Made by a program: the position numbers and the translations under genes. Shown here in pieces: positions 26,314 to 37,499 of a DNA stretch of 64,000 nucleotides. Position 1 is the stretch's first letter. Each line of letters begins with the position of its first letter. The notes below the pieces were generated by a model. The model saw nothing but the letters and a program-made list of their open reading frames with translations, had not been told where the DNA came from and ran no database searches. Source of the DNA: Paulownia fortunei (lineage: Eukaryota > Streptophyta > Magnoliopsida > Lamiales > Paulowniaceae); contig CM033107.1 in the NCBI GenBank assembly GCA_019321725.1, forward strand, positions 25,535,445 to 25,599,444, in the 5' to 3' direction.

Positions 26314-28926
26314 TCAGAGTTGTGTCTTTTCGTTCCGCTTCGAGGTTTCACGAGACTTACGAGGTGTGGGGGCATAATGAAGGCGATAACTGACAAGTGA
26401 AGGTCCAAAGATACTATATTTCCCAGTGCTACTAAAAGCAGTTTCAGCATCTGCTCGCCTCTTGAAGATCACCTTTGCACGCTTGCTTTTGCTAAATACT
26501 TCAGTCTCCGATTCGTTCAAAGGTCCATAACGGCTGAATATCTCGTTCAGATTCATAATGGATGGAATAGACTCCAAATTTGTGAAGTTCAGGATCAAAG
26601 CCGTTGGACGATATTCCTCAGATACTTCATTCATCAGAACAGATGGGTTTTCTGTATCCAGATCCTCAACAACAGCATCTCTTTCTTTGTTATTGTCCAA
26701 GTTCAAAACTACACCAATATTGGCTTCTAATTGCGCAGCCCTCTCATTAGGGGCCCCAGGTTCAAACAACACCTGATCTTGAGAATAGCTTTGAATGATT
26801 CTGTCAGTCCAGTATGAGTCCTCGATACCTTCCAATCCAAATGATTCTGTAGTCTCCAAGTTGGATGGCTGTTTTCCCTTGTGCTTTCCAGCATCCATTT
26901 CTGCATTTCCAGAACTAGATTTTTCAAGACAAATCGAATTCCGGAGTTCACGAAGCAAGTCAACTACTGAAATCATGACGTCGTGCCCTTGCATGGGATT
27001 TTTTGCAGCCAAGATTAGCTTTGAAAGAATCACATCAGGAGTAGGGATCTCGGCGGTAATCATTTCCACTCTTCGAGATTTTCCAGCACCGTCGCTTGCC
27101 AATGTTCCACCACTTCTCAGTGTGGCTATAGAACTTTTTTCACCAGACTCAACGGCCCTGCATATGCGTTCTCCGACTCTAAGATAGGTCTTAGACTGTG
27201 AGGCCACATCACCACTGGGACTAGTTGACAACAGAATCTTCTGTCTTTTCACTTTGGAATTACTTGGTATAGAATTAATGGTTTCACGATTTCTACCAGA
27301 AGAGATGGGCCTCCTGCCAGTCTTTTTTACGGATTTCTCATCATCATTCTGTAAACTTGAGCTGCTAGAGGACATCAAGGCAGATATAAATTTTTCCTTT
27401 ATCTTTGGGCACTCTTCATCACCTGACAGGTGTTTAGGCTTCCTAGATGAACCATCTCGAGCAGTTGACTTTCTCTTTTTAGATGGAAAATCATAGGCAC
27501 CCTCAGAAACTGGACCTGGAAGAAGTCCTCCCGTCACTTCTAGTGAATCCTTTCCCGCCCCCTTCACAGTGAATTGAGTATCATCCTCCAACAACCCACC
27601 ACACTCTTCGAGAACGGGGAGCTCATAGTGACCCTTCCACCTATTGAAGGCAAGCAGTTGAGCTTTCGCTATCGTAAATTTCAATCTGTCAGTTTTAGAC
27701 TTTGGGCACTCAGCCAATGATTCTAGGAACTGCACAAGTTCTCCGGGTAAAAATGAGGCTGCAGTGGATAAATTGTCCCCACCAGCTCTTCTGCTTGATT
27801 CTTCTCGGATACCTGCATTTGCAACAACTTGGAATTTTATCTTATCATGCACCCTCTGGGGCAGGCACGGACATGACAGCCCGAGCTCAACTCGTCGAGC
27901 AACCTCATCTAGGGCACAATGCACAGCATGACAAAATCCGTCTGTATTGCTCTGTTTCTCCATTTGGCAGAAATTCATCTGAAAAGGTTTGATTTTCGAT
28001 CCTTCATTCCATGCAAACGTCTGGTCCCCAAAATACGCTATCAAATAACTCTCTCTCTTAAAATATTTTTTTGCCTTATCTGATGCAGCTGAGGGTGCAA
28101 ATATCTGCCCAGGCCACCAAGGATGGCTCCTGACCTTGCCCCACACTAGATCCGACACGTAATATTCTCCTTCCTTATCGGTTATATAATGTTCGCCACG
28201 TGCTTTCCGTATCAATAGGTCAGCTTTAACATTATTTACTTCCTGTTCTCCACGTACTACTGGTATCCTTACGTCAGGCTTAACATTATTTACTTCCTCA
28301 GTTTCCAACTTCCCATCTGGCACCAGTCCATTAGCGACCAAATCTTGGTTTGCATTTAAACCAGTTCCCTCACCAGGATAACCCAAATCCAACTTATCTG
28401 AATCTTTGTCGATAGCAGTTCTTTTAATGTCAATTCTATTTTCAGATGTCGGCTCTCCAATCACACCCTGCCACGCACTCATATCTGCAACCGGATTTAA
28501 CTCACATCCATCTTCAGAATTGTTTACATCTTCCACCTCCTGATCCATACAAAACTTTCCATCCAGCACTCTTCCAACCAAATCCATAACCCCCCATGAC
28601 TCCCATCCATTATTTCGCGACATCATTTCCACGACTCGATTTTTACTTGCATCATGCTTATCATTGATTTCTAAGCTACCAGATTCAACAAGTTTCCATC
28701 CACTTCCACTAATTACAGTTTCGGAGTTTGATTCCCCATCCAAAACCTTAGACTCCTCCGAAACCCTAACCCCATCACCCAAAACCCCCTTATCACTAGG
28801 ATTCTCCATTAGGGTTTTGGATTCCAAACCGTCAACCATTCCACCACTCACCCCTTTGTTTGATTCCCCTGAGGCGGCACCGGAAACCCCGGAACTCACG
28901 TTAACAACACCAGATTTTTCAGACAT
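26314..28926 (-). CDS. PWWP-domain chromatin protein (PDP type)
   Basis: A single 870-residue exon on the minus strand. PWWP proteins bind methylated histone tails and DNA; Arabidopsis PDP proteins work with MSI4/MSI5 (FVE) in repressive chromatin complexes that affect flowering. The first 250 residues are acidic and low in complexity. The PWWP domain spans about 254-350, with YYVSDLVWGKVRSHPWWPGQ and YLIAYFGDQTFAW, followed by the helical C-terminal part (FCHAVHCALDEVARRVELGL). Basic nuclear-localisation-like stretches occur later (SKKRKS, KVKRQK). Residues about 775-855 look like a degenerate RRM (ALILNF, IFSRYGPL, AKVIFKRRADAETAF), found in the same position in plant PDP proteins. A 54-bp internal duplication lies just before the PWWP domain. 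The start is the first ATG after an in-frame stop. Which PDP paralogue it is I cannot tell; a PWWP gene next to RPS23 also occurs in Arabidopsis. Confidence 0.93.
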   Translation of the reverse strand: MSEKSGVVNVSSGVSGAASGESNKGVSGGMVDGLESKTLMENPSDKGVLGDGVRVSEESKVLDGESNSETVISGSGWKLVESGSLEINDKHDASKNRVVEMMSRNNGWESWGVMDLVGRVLDGKFCMDQEVEDVNNSEDGCELNPVADMSAWQGVIGEPTSENRIDIKRTAIDKDSDKLDLGYPGEGTGLNANQDLVANGLVPDGKLETEEVNNVKPDVRIPVVRGEQEVNNVKADLLIRKARGEHYITDKEGEYYVSDLVWGKVRSHPWWPGQIFAPSAASDKAKKYFKRESYLIAYFGDQTFAWNEGSKIKPFQMNFCQMEKQSNTDGFCHAVHCALDEVARRVELGLSCPCLPQRVHDKIKFQVVANAGIREESSRRAGGDNLSTAASFLPGELVQFLESLAECPKSKTDRLKFTIAKAQLLAFNRWKGHYELPVLEECGGLLEDDTQFTVKGAGKDSLEVTGGLLPGPVSEGAYDFPSKKRKSTARDGSSRKPKHLSGDEECPKIKEKFISALMSSSSSSLQNDDEKSVKKTGRRPISSGRNRETINSIPSNSKVKRQKILLSTSPSGDVASQSKTYLRVGERICRAVESGEKSSIATLRSGGTLASDGAGKSRRVEMITAEIPTPDVILSKLILAAKNPMQGHDVMISVVDLLRELRNSICLEKSSSGNAEMDAGKHKGKQPSNLETTESFGLEGIEDSYWTDRIIQSYSQDQVLFEPGAPNERAAQLEANIGVVLNLDNNKERDAVVEDLDTENPSVLMNEVSEEYRPTALILNFTNLESIPSIMNLNEIFSRYGPLNESETEVFSKSKRAKVIFKRRADAETAFSSTGKYSIFGPSLVSYRLHYAPTPRKSRETSKRNEKTQL

Positions 28927-29343
28927 TAATAAACCCTATAAGCAAACCACACATAAAACTCAATCATTCATGAAGCAAAATAATCATATACAAACATGTG
29001 GGGCATAACTCGTTTATGGCTATATATACAAATGCGCAAGCATTTACAAATTATATACATATCTATACATGCATAAAATGCAAACATGTGAAAAAGAAAT
29101 AACTTAATTTCAGAGAGAGGGAATCACCTCAGGTGATTGAAGGAACTGAAACTCATAAGTATTTTAATAATTTCTCTCTTCAATTATAAAAGAAGCCGCA
29201 AACAGAGAAATATCGATTTTCTTTTCCCCTTTTTTTTTTAACTTTTTATTTTTCCTTGTTGCTCTGGTAAAATGGAGATGTGCGCTCGACTTGAAGCCAT
29301 CTTTTATAGGAGGTCTGGGTTGGACACGCGTCGCCATCACGTG
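28927..29343 (-). promoter_or_regulatory. PWWP gene leader, likely 5' UTR intron and G-box
   Basis: On the minus strand a donor (CTGAG|GTGATT, 29127) and an acceptor (TTGCTTATAG, 28936) bracket a probable 192-bp leader intron ending ten bases before the ATG. The palindromic G-box CACGTG lies at 29338-29343 in a GC-richer patch that also contains ACGCGT (29326). The transcription start is not determined. Confidence 0.5.
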
Positions 29344-29439
29344 GCATGCCCAGTGAGATGCTGCCCTGGCGACGGTTACATGTTCGCCTGACCCGACGTC
29401 GTTTGGTGTCGATCGAATTTTAGGCGATTGGGATTAGGG

Positions 29440-29735
29440 TTGAAAAAATGAACGAGGTATTCGATATTCGTTTCAACTTAGAAGCATAATAAATTAATTT
29501 ATTTTTTTTCATTTGATAAAATTTAGAATTTTCTTTAACTCAATTTAATTACTTAAAAAATAATAATTATATATAATAATATTAAATTACTCGAACTCTA
29601 CACTTGATTTGTTAAAATTCGTTTAAACTTTACTTATTAATAATCAAATTAAGTTTAAATATAATTTTAAATTTGATATAAAATTCAAACCAAATTTAAA
29701 TACTATCTTATTCGAGATTCATTTACATCTCTAGC
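29440..29735. repeat. AT-rich interspersed repeat, related to 62105-62450
   Basis: The segment contains AACTTAATTTGATTA-type AT blocks and ends ATTCGAGATTCATTTACATC. The copy at 62105-62450 ends in the same way (ATTCGATTCCATTCGCATTT) and shares CAAATATAATTTT. No coding capacity. It resembles the non-autonomous families common in plant spacers. Confidence 0.5.
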
Positions 29736-30312
29736 CGTCATTTTGTCATAATTTTTAAAAATTAGAAAATTAAGAATATTTATAAATCATATTGTGTAAA
29801 ACTCATTTGCCTAATTGGATTCACGAGAGTTAAGAAAATAATAATCTTTTTTAAAAGTTAAATAAGAAACTACTATAGGTCAAAAAAAATAATGAAAATA
29901 GAACAAATATTTAAAGAGGTCCAGACTCGAATATAATACTGCAAATAAAACTACTAAATTGCCACGTCAGTAAATTACGAAATCAAACACTTACTTGTAC
30001 AATCTCTTTAATGATAAATGGTAATTATAGAAGTTTTGTGCAAATTAATTGATTATGATTTGCTATAAATATGTCTGATGCTCTGCCAGGGTGTATCAAT
30101 TAAGTGCTAAGTGAAATAATTAATGACAAAAGTGTTTGGTTTTTTATTTTGGCTACATAAAATTGCATACATTTGACATTTATCTATCTCATTTTCAATG
30201 TTTAAAACATTTAATTTCATAAAAAATGTCGATAAATGAATGATCACAATTATACATTTAAAAAAAATAAATTAATTTTTACCATAGTTTAGTTACAAAT
30301 GATTCTTCATAG

Positions 30313-30346
<34 letters not shown>
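30313..30346. repeat. AAT microsatellite
   Basis: About eleven uninterrupted AAT triplets, a likely length-polymorphic site. Confidence 0.95.
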
Positions 30347-30851
30347 CAACTTTTCTAAAATGAAACAGCTGATTGTTTGTAGTCTTCATTAATTTGTCCC
30401 ACAATTGTGTACTTTGACATGCAATGTCCCCTTGCACTTTTCTTGGACTTTTTTACTGAGTCTGTGAATCTATTATAAAATTTAATTAGACAGTTGTAAT
30501 TATTAAATTTTTGGTAGTAAAGTAGCATTCTATTTGCATAACCTACTAGAAGAATGCAAAAATAGTCAAATCTAATACTCTATTTGTCCCAAAATTATAT
30601 ATATTCATTGCTGTTGTGACCAATCAATTTGGCTATTTTCTAAATACAATAATAGATTACTCAATCAAAATTTTTCTCAATCTAATTTAATGACATTAAA
30701 TATTATACCAAATTTTATTATTTAAAATACTATAATATAAAAATTACCAAAAAATTAGTTTGATAATTTTTTCAAAGATTATTTTATAATATAGCATAAG
30801 TAGAGAACTAGTATAATTTTGGCAAAGAAGGAGTGTTGCAATTTTAATATC

Positions 30852-31105
30852 AAATAGAGATGATAGTTAAACGAGCCTGCATTTGAACCCATTCCGCTTG
30901 AGACAAGTTTTAATAATATAGACGGGATCAGGGTCGGGTCTTTCATTTTCAAAGCCTACATAACCCGTTTATTTTTTTAAAAAAAATATTATGCATATTT
31001 TTATAATTTTTTTAATAATTTTTAAATATTGAGCCTGAATTTGGAGCAGTTTCAAACAAAGTTGACTCAAAACCAACTCGATACATTCCCGTCCCTAATA
31101 TCACC
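30852..31105. repeat. Interspersed repeat with CCCGTCCCTAA-like end
   Basis: Starts around AGAGATGATAGTTAAACGAG, contains GACGGGATCAGGGTCGGGTC, and ends CATTCCCGTCCCTAATAT. The segment at 33655-34140 has the same style (GGGATAAT start, GGGTTTAAAAAATTAAAAG, CCCGTCCCAAATGGG end). These are probably members of one degenerate family. Confidence 0.45.
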
Positions 31106-31907
31106 TCATGTCATTGCAAAAAAAATACTGTATTTTGCTTTAAAGTTTTGGAAAACTTATTTTTTTAATAATGGAGATTGGATACTTCACAATCAAAGGG
31201 TGAACACCAAAAATTGATCCGCTCAGAATAAACATGAAATCAGAAAACTTCTCCTCCTTTGTACCATATGAAAGACTAATGAAAGACCCATGTTATAAAG
31301 TAATTATATATTTGATACATGCAGTTATTGACGACGGGGGTTATTCATTTTTCAGTGGGAGTGCAAGAAGCCACTAAACATGCCCGATGAGACAGGAAAG
31401 GAGATAAGTTTACTAATGACAACTTGAACATGATACCACCAATGACTATGGAGTGCGAAGAGGCCAACAGTATGTTGCTCATCAAAAGAATGATAGCAAC
31501 TAAAAGGCACAGGGGAAAACCAGTTTTTGTCAAGGCACATTCATCTGAGTTCAGAGGAAAGAATGTAAACTAACTTATCTGTCTATGGCAATGGCAAGGA
31601 AAACAGAGAGGTATAAGAATCGAGTTCAAGTTGCATTATAGTTGGTACATTGCAAGAAAATCTCAAGTACAATGAAATTGACCAGACGTGTGCTGTATCT
31701 ATTGAACCAAAAAAACCAATGCTCACTTCAAAGTAAATGGAACTCAATTCAATAATACACTTTTGTAAGTTTAGATCAAATTAAGTGGCTAAACTGCTAC
31801 AAGAGGCCATCACACCATTGTAGATTCAACTGTAGCACATAATGTGCGGTTTTACTCCAAGCTTTTTCCATCTTTCCATCTATTCTTTCCTCAATAGCTG
31901 AAGCGTT

Positions 31908-32724
31908 TTAATAAAGTTCAGGAGTCTCACCTTTTCCATTTATTTTTGTTGGGAAATTGCTTCTATTAAAGGTTCTGAAATCATTTTTGGTCTCAGCCAT
32001 ATTCTGTTTTTCCAACACTCTCTTCCCTCCAAATCGAATGTATCCATGATCTTCCTCTTTTCATCAAATCCTTTCTTCCCCTTTCCACCCCTGGCCTCTG
32101 GTCACTCGATCCTTTTCAAATATTTCTCCATCTTCAAAAGCCAAACCAAGATCACCACCCAAGAGCTCGGCAAACCCACTCTGCTGCCTCTGCTTCCTAT
32201 ACTTCTTAACAGACTCTATCTCTTCTTTTTTCTGTTTAGCCCTATCCTTTTGCTTCGTGTCTGAATCTCTTCGGCTAATTTTTTGTTCTCCCTTGCCTTC
32301 CTCCTCTCCTCAGCCTCCTCAATCTTTATCTTATCTGCCAAGGGCCAGGCCAGCCCTTGACTCTCTCCATGCATCCATCAGATTTCACCATATCAGCATA
32401 ATGGTCAGAAGGCATCAAAGGCAGCCCTATTGATACTTCAGAAAGACTGCCTTGCACCCTCCAGTGCCTATGCATGGAAAGCAAGACTTCATGCTCCCGA
32501 TCAATATCAACTGAATGCTTGTGTATCCAGTTTATGTTTAGGCCAGCTTATATCTCCAAGTTTATCGAGCAAGCTACCCTTGTTGCATACAGCAGCCTTT
32601 GAAGGCTCAGTTAATTTCACATCTTCTGATTCTGATTCTGATTCTGATTCAGATTCAGACTCAGAAACCACATGATCATAATCCTGCACCCCCCCAAACA
32701 GCTCAATTTCCCCTCATTCGACAT
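31908..32724 (-). pseudogene. EBP2 (rRNA-processing protein) pseudogene
   Basis: Read on the minus strand, three frames together follow plant EBP2, a nucleolar protein of 60S subunit assembly. From 5' to 3' one sees VVSESESESE, VKLTEPSKAAV, LLDKLGDISWP, then in another frame SVDIDREHEV, then ALEGARQSF, GLPLMPSDHYADMVKSD, IEEAEERRKARENKKLAEE, ESVKKYRKQRQQSGF, and near the 3' end KKQNMAETKNDFRTFN. A candidate start ATG is at 32724-32722 and the last frame closes around 31908. Frameshifts and stop codons occur throughout, so it cannot encode EBP2. No introns interrupt the homology, but since EBP2 may be intronless elsewhere this does not prove a retrocopy. No clear poly(A) tract is present. Limits are approximate. 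Confidence 0.85.
32625..32668. repeat. TCTGAT hexamer repeat in EBP2 relic
   Basis: Repeated TCTGAT and variant TCAGAT units correspond on the minus strand to the Ser-Glu repeat of the acidic region of EBP2. Confidence 0.9.
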
Positions 32725-33654
32725 GGTTATTTCCTATTTTGGATTAACACAGTAGTTTGTTAAAAAATAAAAAAAGATCAACTGCCTTAAGCAAGAGCTG
32801 GAGAGACAACACTACCGCAATTTGAAGGACAACAAACGAACAGCACTAGGTAGTGACACAAACTGCATATACAGAAAAACATAACTTCCCCTACCCCTGG
32901 CTTAAGAGGGACATCCAGCCCATTATTCAATGATTTTAACGTATATGTCCCAATTATTTGATAAAACTCTGTAAGTTAATTGTTACATGCAACATCTCCC
33001 AACCCATAAATAACTGGAAAAGAAATCAAGTACAGAGTGATCTCTCTGACTAAAGCTAAGTTGCAATTTCAGTAGCCTCACCGTTCTGACATAACCAATC
33101 ACAGGCCAAAAACAAAGAAGAATTGGTCAAGCTCCAAACTGGATACTTCCGTCCGAGTCCTTACAAGCAAGGTTGTCAAGGGAGGGCGACGGCTTGTCAC
33201 CCTGTAAAGGTGAGCCAAGCGCGTTCACAAAGGCCCTCGTATAGACGCCCCTTGTGCGCCTCTGGCTGCTAAAGCCGAAAAGCACGACAAAGGCGCGCCT
33301 TTGTGAAGAAACACTAATAGGTGTAGGGGCTATAATTAAAACAAGCACATACCGACGGTCAATCCCTCATCGGCGGCAGCGGTGGGGGCTCCACACGCAC
33401 CTGCTCCGTCGGCCCGCAGTCATCTCCTTGCTCTTCCTTTTTCTGTTCTTTCCCCTCTTCCTAAATGGGCTGTTTTTTTATATATGCGGGCTATAAAGTA
33501 TTTTACTAAGTGTTGTCATAGTAAATGGGCTTTGGTTTAGTAAGCAAATCAAGTTCATTTTATAGCGTTTAGATTGCACTGGCTATTCTTTTATTTTGTA
33601 AATTCCTTTTAAGTTTTACAACTATGTAGATTTTCCATTTTTTTTTTTGTGGGA

Positions 33655-34140
33655 TGGGAGTAGGGATAATAATGGAGCGAGTTTGGAACGAATTTGACTA
33701 AATTCGAAATTCACTCCTCCAAGAGAAAATTGGACTCGAAACTCATCCCACTCCACTTGAATTTAAGACTCACCCCACCCCGAACATAAAATTCAGTGGA
33801 TCCAACCTATTTTTAATTTTTTTGAATTATTTTTTAATATCAATTACTACACTTTTGAAATTTAACTTACAATATATTTTGAAAAAAAAAGATAATATAA
33901 TAAATATAAGTCACTAACATTTATTTACAATCTCTAAATCAAACAAAAAAAAATTCCAATACAATTTTTTTATTTTATTAAAATTATAAATCCTAATAAC
34001 ATATTAAATAAAATACGGGGCAAGTTCAATAAAACCCGTTACTCGCCCCACATCCGATCGGGTTTAAAAAATTAAAAGTCGTTACCCATCTCAAATCCAT
34101 TTAGCCAAATTTGAACCCGTCCCAAATGGGACCGATCAAT
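33655..34140. repeat. Interspersed repeat, GGGATAAT...CCCAAATGGG type
   Basis: A non-coding block starting GAGTAGGGATAATAATGGAG and ending GAACCCGTCCCAAATGGGAC, with internal ACCCGTTACTCGCCCCACAT and CGATCGGGTTTAAAAAATTA. Its composition and ends resemble 30852-31105. Confidence 0.45.
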
Positions 34141-34145
34141 TACGG

Positions 34146-34471
34146 TTGGGAGGGAGGGGGGAGTATGTGGTCTCATTTTTATTCATCGCAATTCTCTATT
34201 TTATGGTATCTAGGTCATTTATTTGTAGGAATCTAAACCGTTTACAAAGACTTTTGGCCCTGTAATCTTTTCAATTGTATATACCCGCCTCGTTATTATC
34301 TCTAGGTGTTGGGAGGGAGGGGGGAGGAGGGGGGGGTCTCATTTTTATTCATCGCAATTCTCCATTTTATGGTATTTAGGTCATTTATTTGTAGGAATCT
34401 AGACCGTTTACAAAGACTTTTGCACTGTAAACTAAGATCTTTTCAATTGTATCACTTTTGCAAGACTTTCA
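34146..34471. repeat. 163-bp tandem duplication
   Basis: Two copies start TTGGGAGGGAGGGGGGAG at 34146 and 34309. Both continue CTCATTTTTATTCATCGCAA and TCATTTATTTGTAGGAATCT, with a few substitutions and small length differences (CCCTGTAATC versus CACTGTAAACTAAGATC). Confidence 0.9.
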
Positions 34472-35177
34472 ACAAATCAATGAGAAAGACCTATTTGAAG
34501 AATAGTAAGTCTGGAATAGGTCAACATGGAAATGTTACCTTAATATAGAGCACCTCACTTCATTTTGAACGAAGATGAATTCTGACACTACACAAAAATT
34601 GATGACAAAAATGAGCAAAACACCATGCAGACACTAAAATGGATATACATTATACTGATCTGTGGCACATTAAAACACACGCTGTGTAAGATCTTCTCAA
34701 CATGGGTAAAACAAGTTTCCTATGCTGCGGCTGCAATCGTGACCACCACACAGTGCTCTAGACCGGGTTTAGAAAGAAATTAATCCATTCTGGTCACTTC
34801 CGAGCATTCTTGGAGAGTAATTGAAAAGAGAATGATATGAAATTTCTTTTCAACAGTTGTTCCTTTTTCTTTTGACAGTTATTTCTCAAAGGAACAGTTA
34901 ACATCCTCCCCACCGAGGAGAATAAACTGATAATAACATGATAAAAGAAATTTCAAATCAACATCGATAGGTTACAAATCTCGCCTGACAATTCCTATCC
35001 CAGAAAGACCCAAATATACAAACTTCTACTGGATCTAGAATATAGCTGACATACAAGAGCCCAAAAAATTCACGTGAAATAGGTTACAGCATAAGGATAC
35101 ATATGAAATGCATCTTTAACTTTGGCAATCTCCTTTAACAGGATGAAATGGTGATATTGGCCATCGATGAGCAAATT

Positions 35178-37499
35178 CTAATCCATGCCTGGCATTGGTA
35201 CCATCATGTGTTGTGCTTGTGCCTAGAATTACAAAGAGGGAAACCAGTAAGAATCATATCCACCAAGTCCAAATAGAAATCTAATACCCAAAAAGAGCTT
35301 AGAATTATTTCGTTCCTCCAAGAGAAGGACATAAGCAAGGTGACAACACTGCCACTTGATAGCAACCAATTCAAATTTATACATCAAAATATAATTGGAC
35401 AACAATTGGAACTAAAAAGTACCATGAAAATGCGCACACAAAACAGACACTCCCATGCTACCAAACATATAAAAGACATTGACTCATGGAGATTACCACA
35501 ATAGCATATACCAATCAAGTTCATGGAAAATACATTGCATCAAGCAACAAATCAAATGACATTTGTCCAAGCAAATTCTGTATTTAGTAGCAAGACAGGA
35601 ACTAACCTTGTGGCCCCTGTGGCTAAGAGGTCACATTCAAAGTCTTACCAATATATAGTTTGCTAATAAATATTGTTTTCTATTACTTAACCATCATATC
35701 ATTTATATTTTTTGTCTAGTGATTGTGATAAATAAAAAAGATGAATTTTATTTTTGCAATTTTGAAAAATGTAAAAAAATCACCAAGAAACCTAATATGG
35801 AGAGGAAAGAGTATATACAGAATAAATCGCTGATCACTAGAACAGGAAATGAACTGACAGTAAACAAATTTTATCCAAGAGCCTAGTTGTCTAAGCCGTT
35901 CAAAGAAAAAAATACATATTAAGTGGCCCAAAGGAACATTTTTTCTCCTGTTGAGTTACGTTTCAGAAATAGCATTTTGGCGGGCACTCGACCAGAGTAA
36001 CAACAAAGCATTTAAAAAGATATCTTATCTAGGATTGATAGCACTGACAGGGGAGAAAAATTTACGCAATGTAATTTCCCCAACTACTGGGCTACAAGCA
36101 GATAAAGCACAGAATACACACATACATGGAGATAAATTTATTATTTTAAGAACATGATATTTTAAGCAGACAGTGATATGGACCATCCATGAAATGGCAC
36201 CACGAAGCACACGGGGCAAGCTACCTGAGAGTTTCCATAATTCATGCCTTGTGAAAAAGAACCCTGGTGAACAAGCTGCACATTGCAGGAAATAGTGATT
36301 AAACTAACTCATAAATTGTGATTTATGAACAAAATAAAGTTAGTCCAACGAGCAGAAATGCTTATAAGGAATTATGTGACAGTTACCTGTGAACTAGGAT
36401 TAGGTTGTACTCCGTCCTTCCTGGCAGATCCATCTGCACCCTTTGCTGATCCCTTGGTGTCACCCTGTTGAGAAAGATTATTAAAGGTTCAAGTTGCCAA
36501 ATGAAAATACCAGCATTTTTTAACGCCAGGCAGAGGAAAGCTGTTATATGCTAATTCACTCACCTCCATCTACCACAGCAGGAGCAATTAGAGAGAACAC
36601 CAATTCAAAGGGAAAAAAAACATAAAGCTTCGTCAGTTGCAACATATTACAACAATCATAGCAGCACCAAAAAATTTACTCAACAGAAAAATGGATCAAA
36701 AGAAATCATGAAATCAAGAAAACCCACAAATGAGAAGACAATTACCTCTCTGTACCTAGTCAGGTACACCTTGAGCGGATCAATGTAATCTTCAAAACCT
36801 AAAGTCGCCATAGCCCATAGCAAATCATCCCCATTGATTGTCTTTCTTTTCTCTCTCTGACACTTATCACTTGCCCTTCATATTCAGCCACCAAAAAACT
36901 TTAAGTTTCTGGTCTCAACAAAATCACGCACACATAAATCCACATTCCCACAGAGACCTCCAAAAACCATTAAAATAAAAGTCTGGCAAATACTCAAACA
37001 AATCCACATACATACAAGTATTCAGTTAGACACCAACCAATAGTCTCTCCAAGCTACTGGTCTTATACATTTTAAAAGATAAATACAAGTCAGGATAGGC
37101 AAGCTCAACTGTTGACAGAAAATTCAAAAAAATAACATAACATATTAGCTACAACCCAAAACACAAAATTTCCCCAATTTTCCATCAACCGACACTCCAG
37201 TCGATCCATCACAAATACACACTTACATAACAACCAGCACAACCCGCGACTAGTTAAAGTCCAAAGGCATACTCGCTAGTGATGAAGCTAATAAACTCCG
37301 AAACGCATTCCTGAACAGTCTCCTTCGCATCCTTGGCAATCTTCCCATTCGCAGGGAGCGCCTTCTTCATGATCCGGCTAATATTCGCAATCGGCAAAAA
37401 CCTGTCCTGCTCACGAACACCGGAGCGTGGGCTTTGGTCGCCCTCGCTGTCGTGGCTCCCGCCGGCGGGGCTGCCCGGAGCTTCCTGTCCGTCCGCCAT
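35178..37499 (-). CDS. NFYB8: NF-YB (HAP3) transcription factor subunit, NF-YB8/10-like
   Basis: Exons 37273-37499, 36746-36875, 36564-36569, 36387-36464, 36225-36275 and 35178-35222 give 178 residues. NF-YB pairs with NF-YC through a histone fold and, with NF-YA, binds CCAAT boxes; with CONSTANS-type proteins it acts in flowering. The histone-fold core spans about 33-119 ([52 protein letters not shown]). It is the non-LEC1 type. The third exon is a 6-nt microexon, ATGGAG, with flanking AG and GT; it supplies the Met-Glu of YREMEGDTKG seen in NF-YB8/10 proteins. The tail is Gln/Gly/Ser-rich and ends MMVPMPGMD. The 5' region carries a CT microsatellite (37588-37609 on +) and telo-box-like AAACCCTAA (37511-37519). 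A donor-like CAGGTAAGT at 37623 suggests a leader intron. The name NFYB8 rests on gene order and is tentative against NFYB10. Confidence 0.93.

Larger units (their letters stand above)
29736..31907. other. Spacer between PWWP gene and EBP2 pseudogene
   Basis: 2.2 kb of AT-rich DNA with an AAT microsatellite (30313-30346) and a repeat at about 30852-31105. Overlapping open frames near 31345-31540 on the minus strand have no recognisable product. No gene seen. Confidence 0.6.
32725..35177. other. Repeat-rich spacer before NF-YB
   Basis: 2.5 kb without a gene. It contains a GC-rich patch at 33120-33420, an interspersed repeat at about 33655-34140 and a 163-bp tandem duplication at 34146-34471. 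The part nearest 35177 should be the NF-YB 3' UTR. Confidence 0.6.

Noticed and set aside
32046..32675. Open frames on + across the EBP2 relic
   Set aside because: They are antisense to the EBP2 similarity, which is clear only on the minus strand.
35590..35660. A tRNA- or SINE-like string (GTGGCTAAGAGGTCACATTC)
   Set aside because: No cloverleaf can be drawn and the A and B boxes are incomplete; too weak to report as a gene or SINE.
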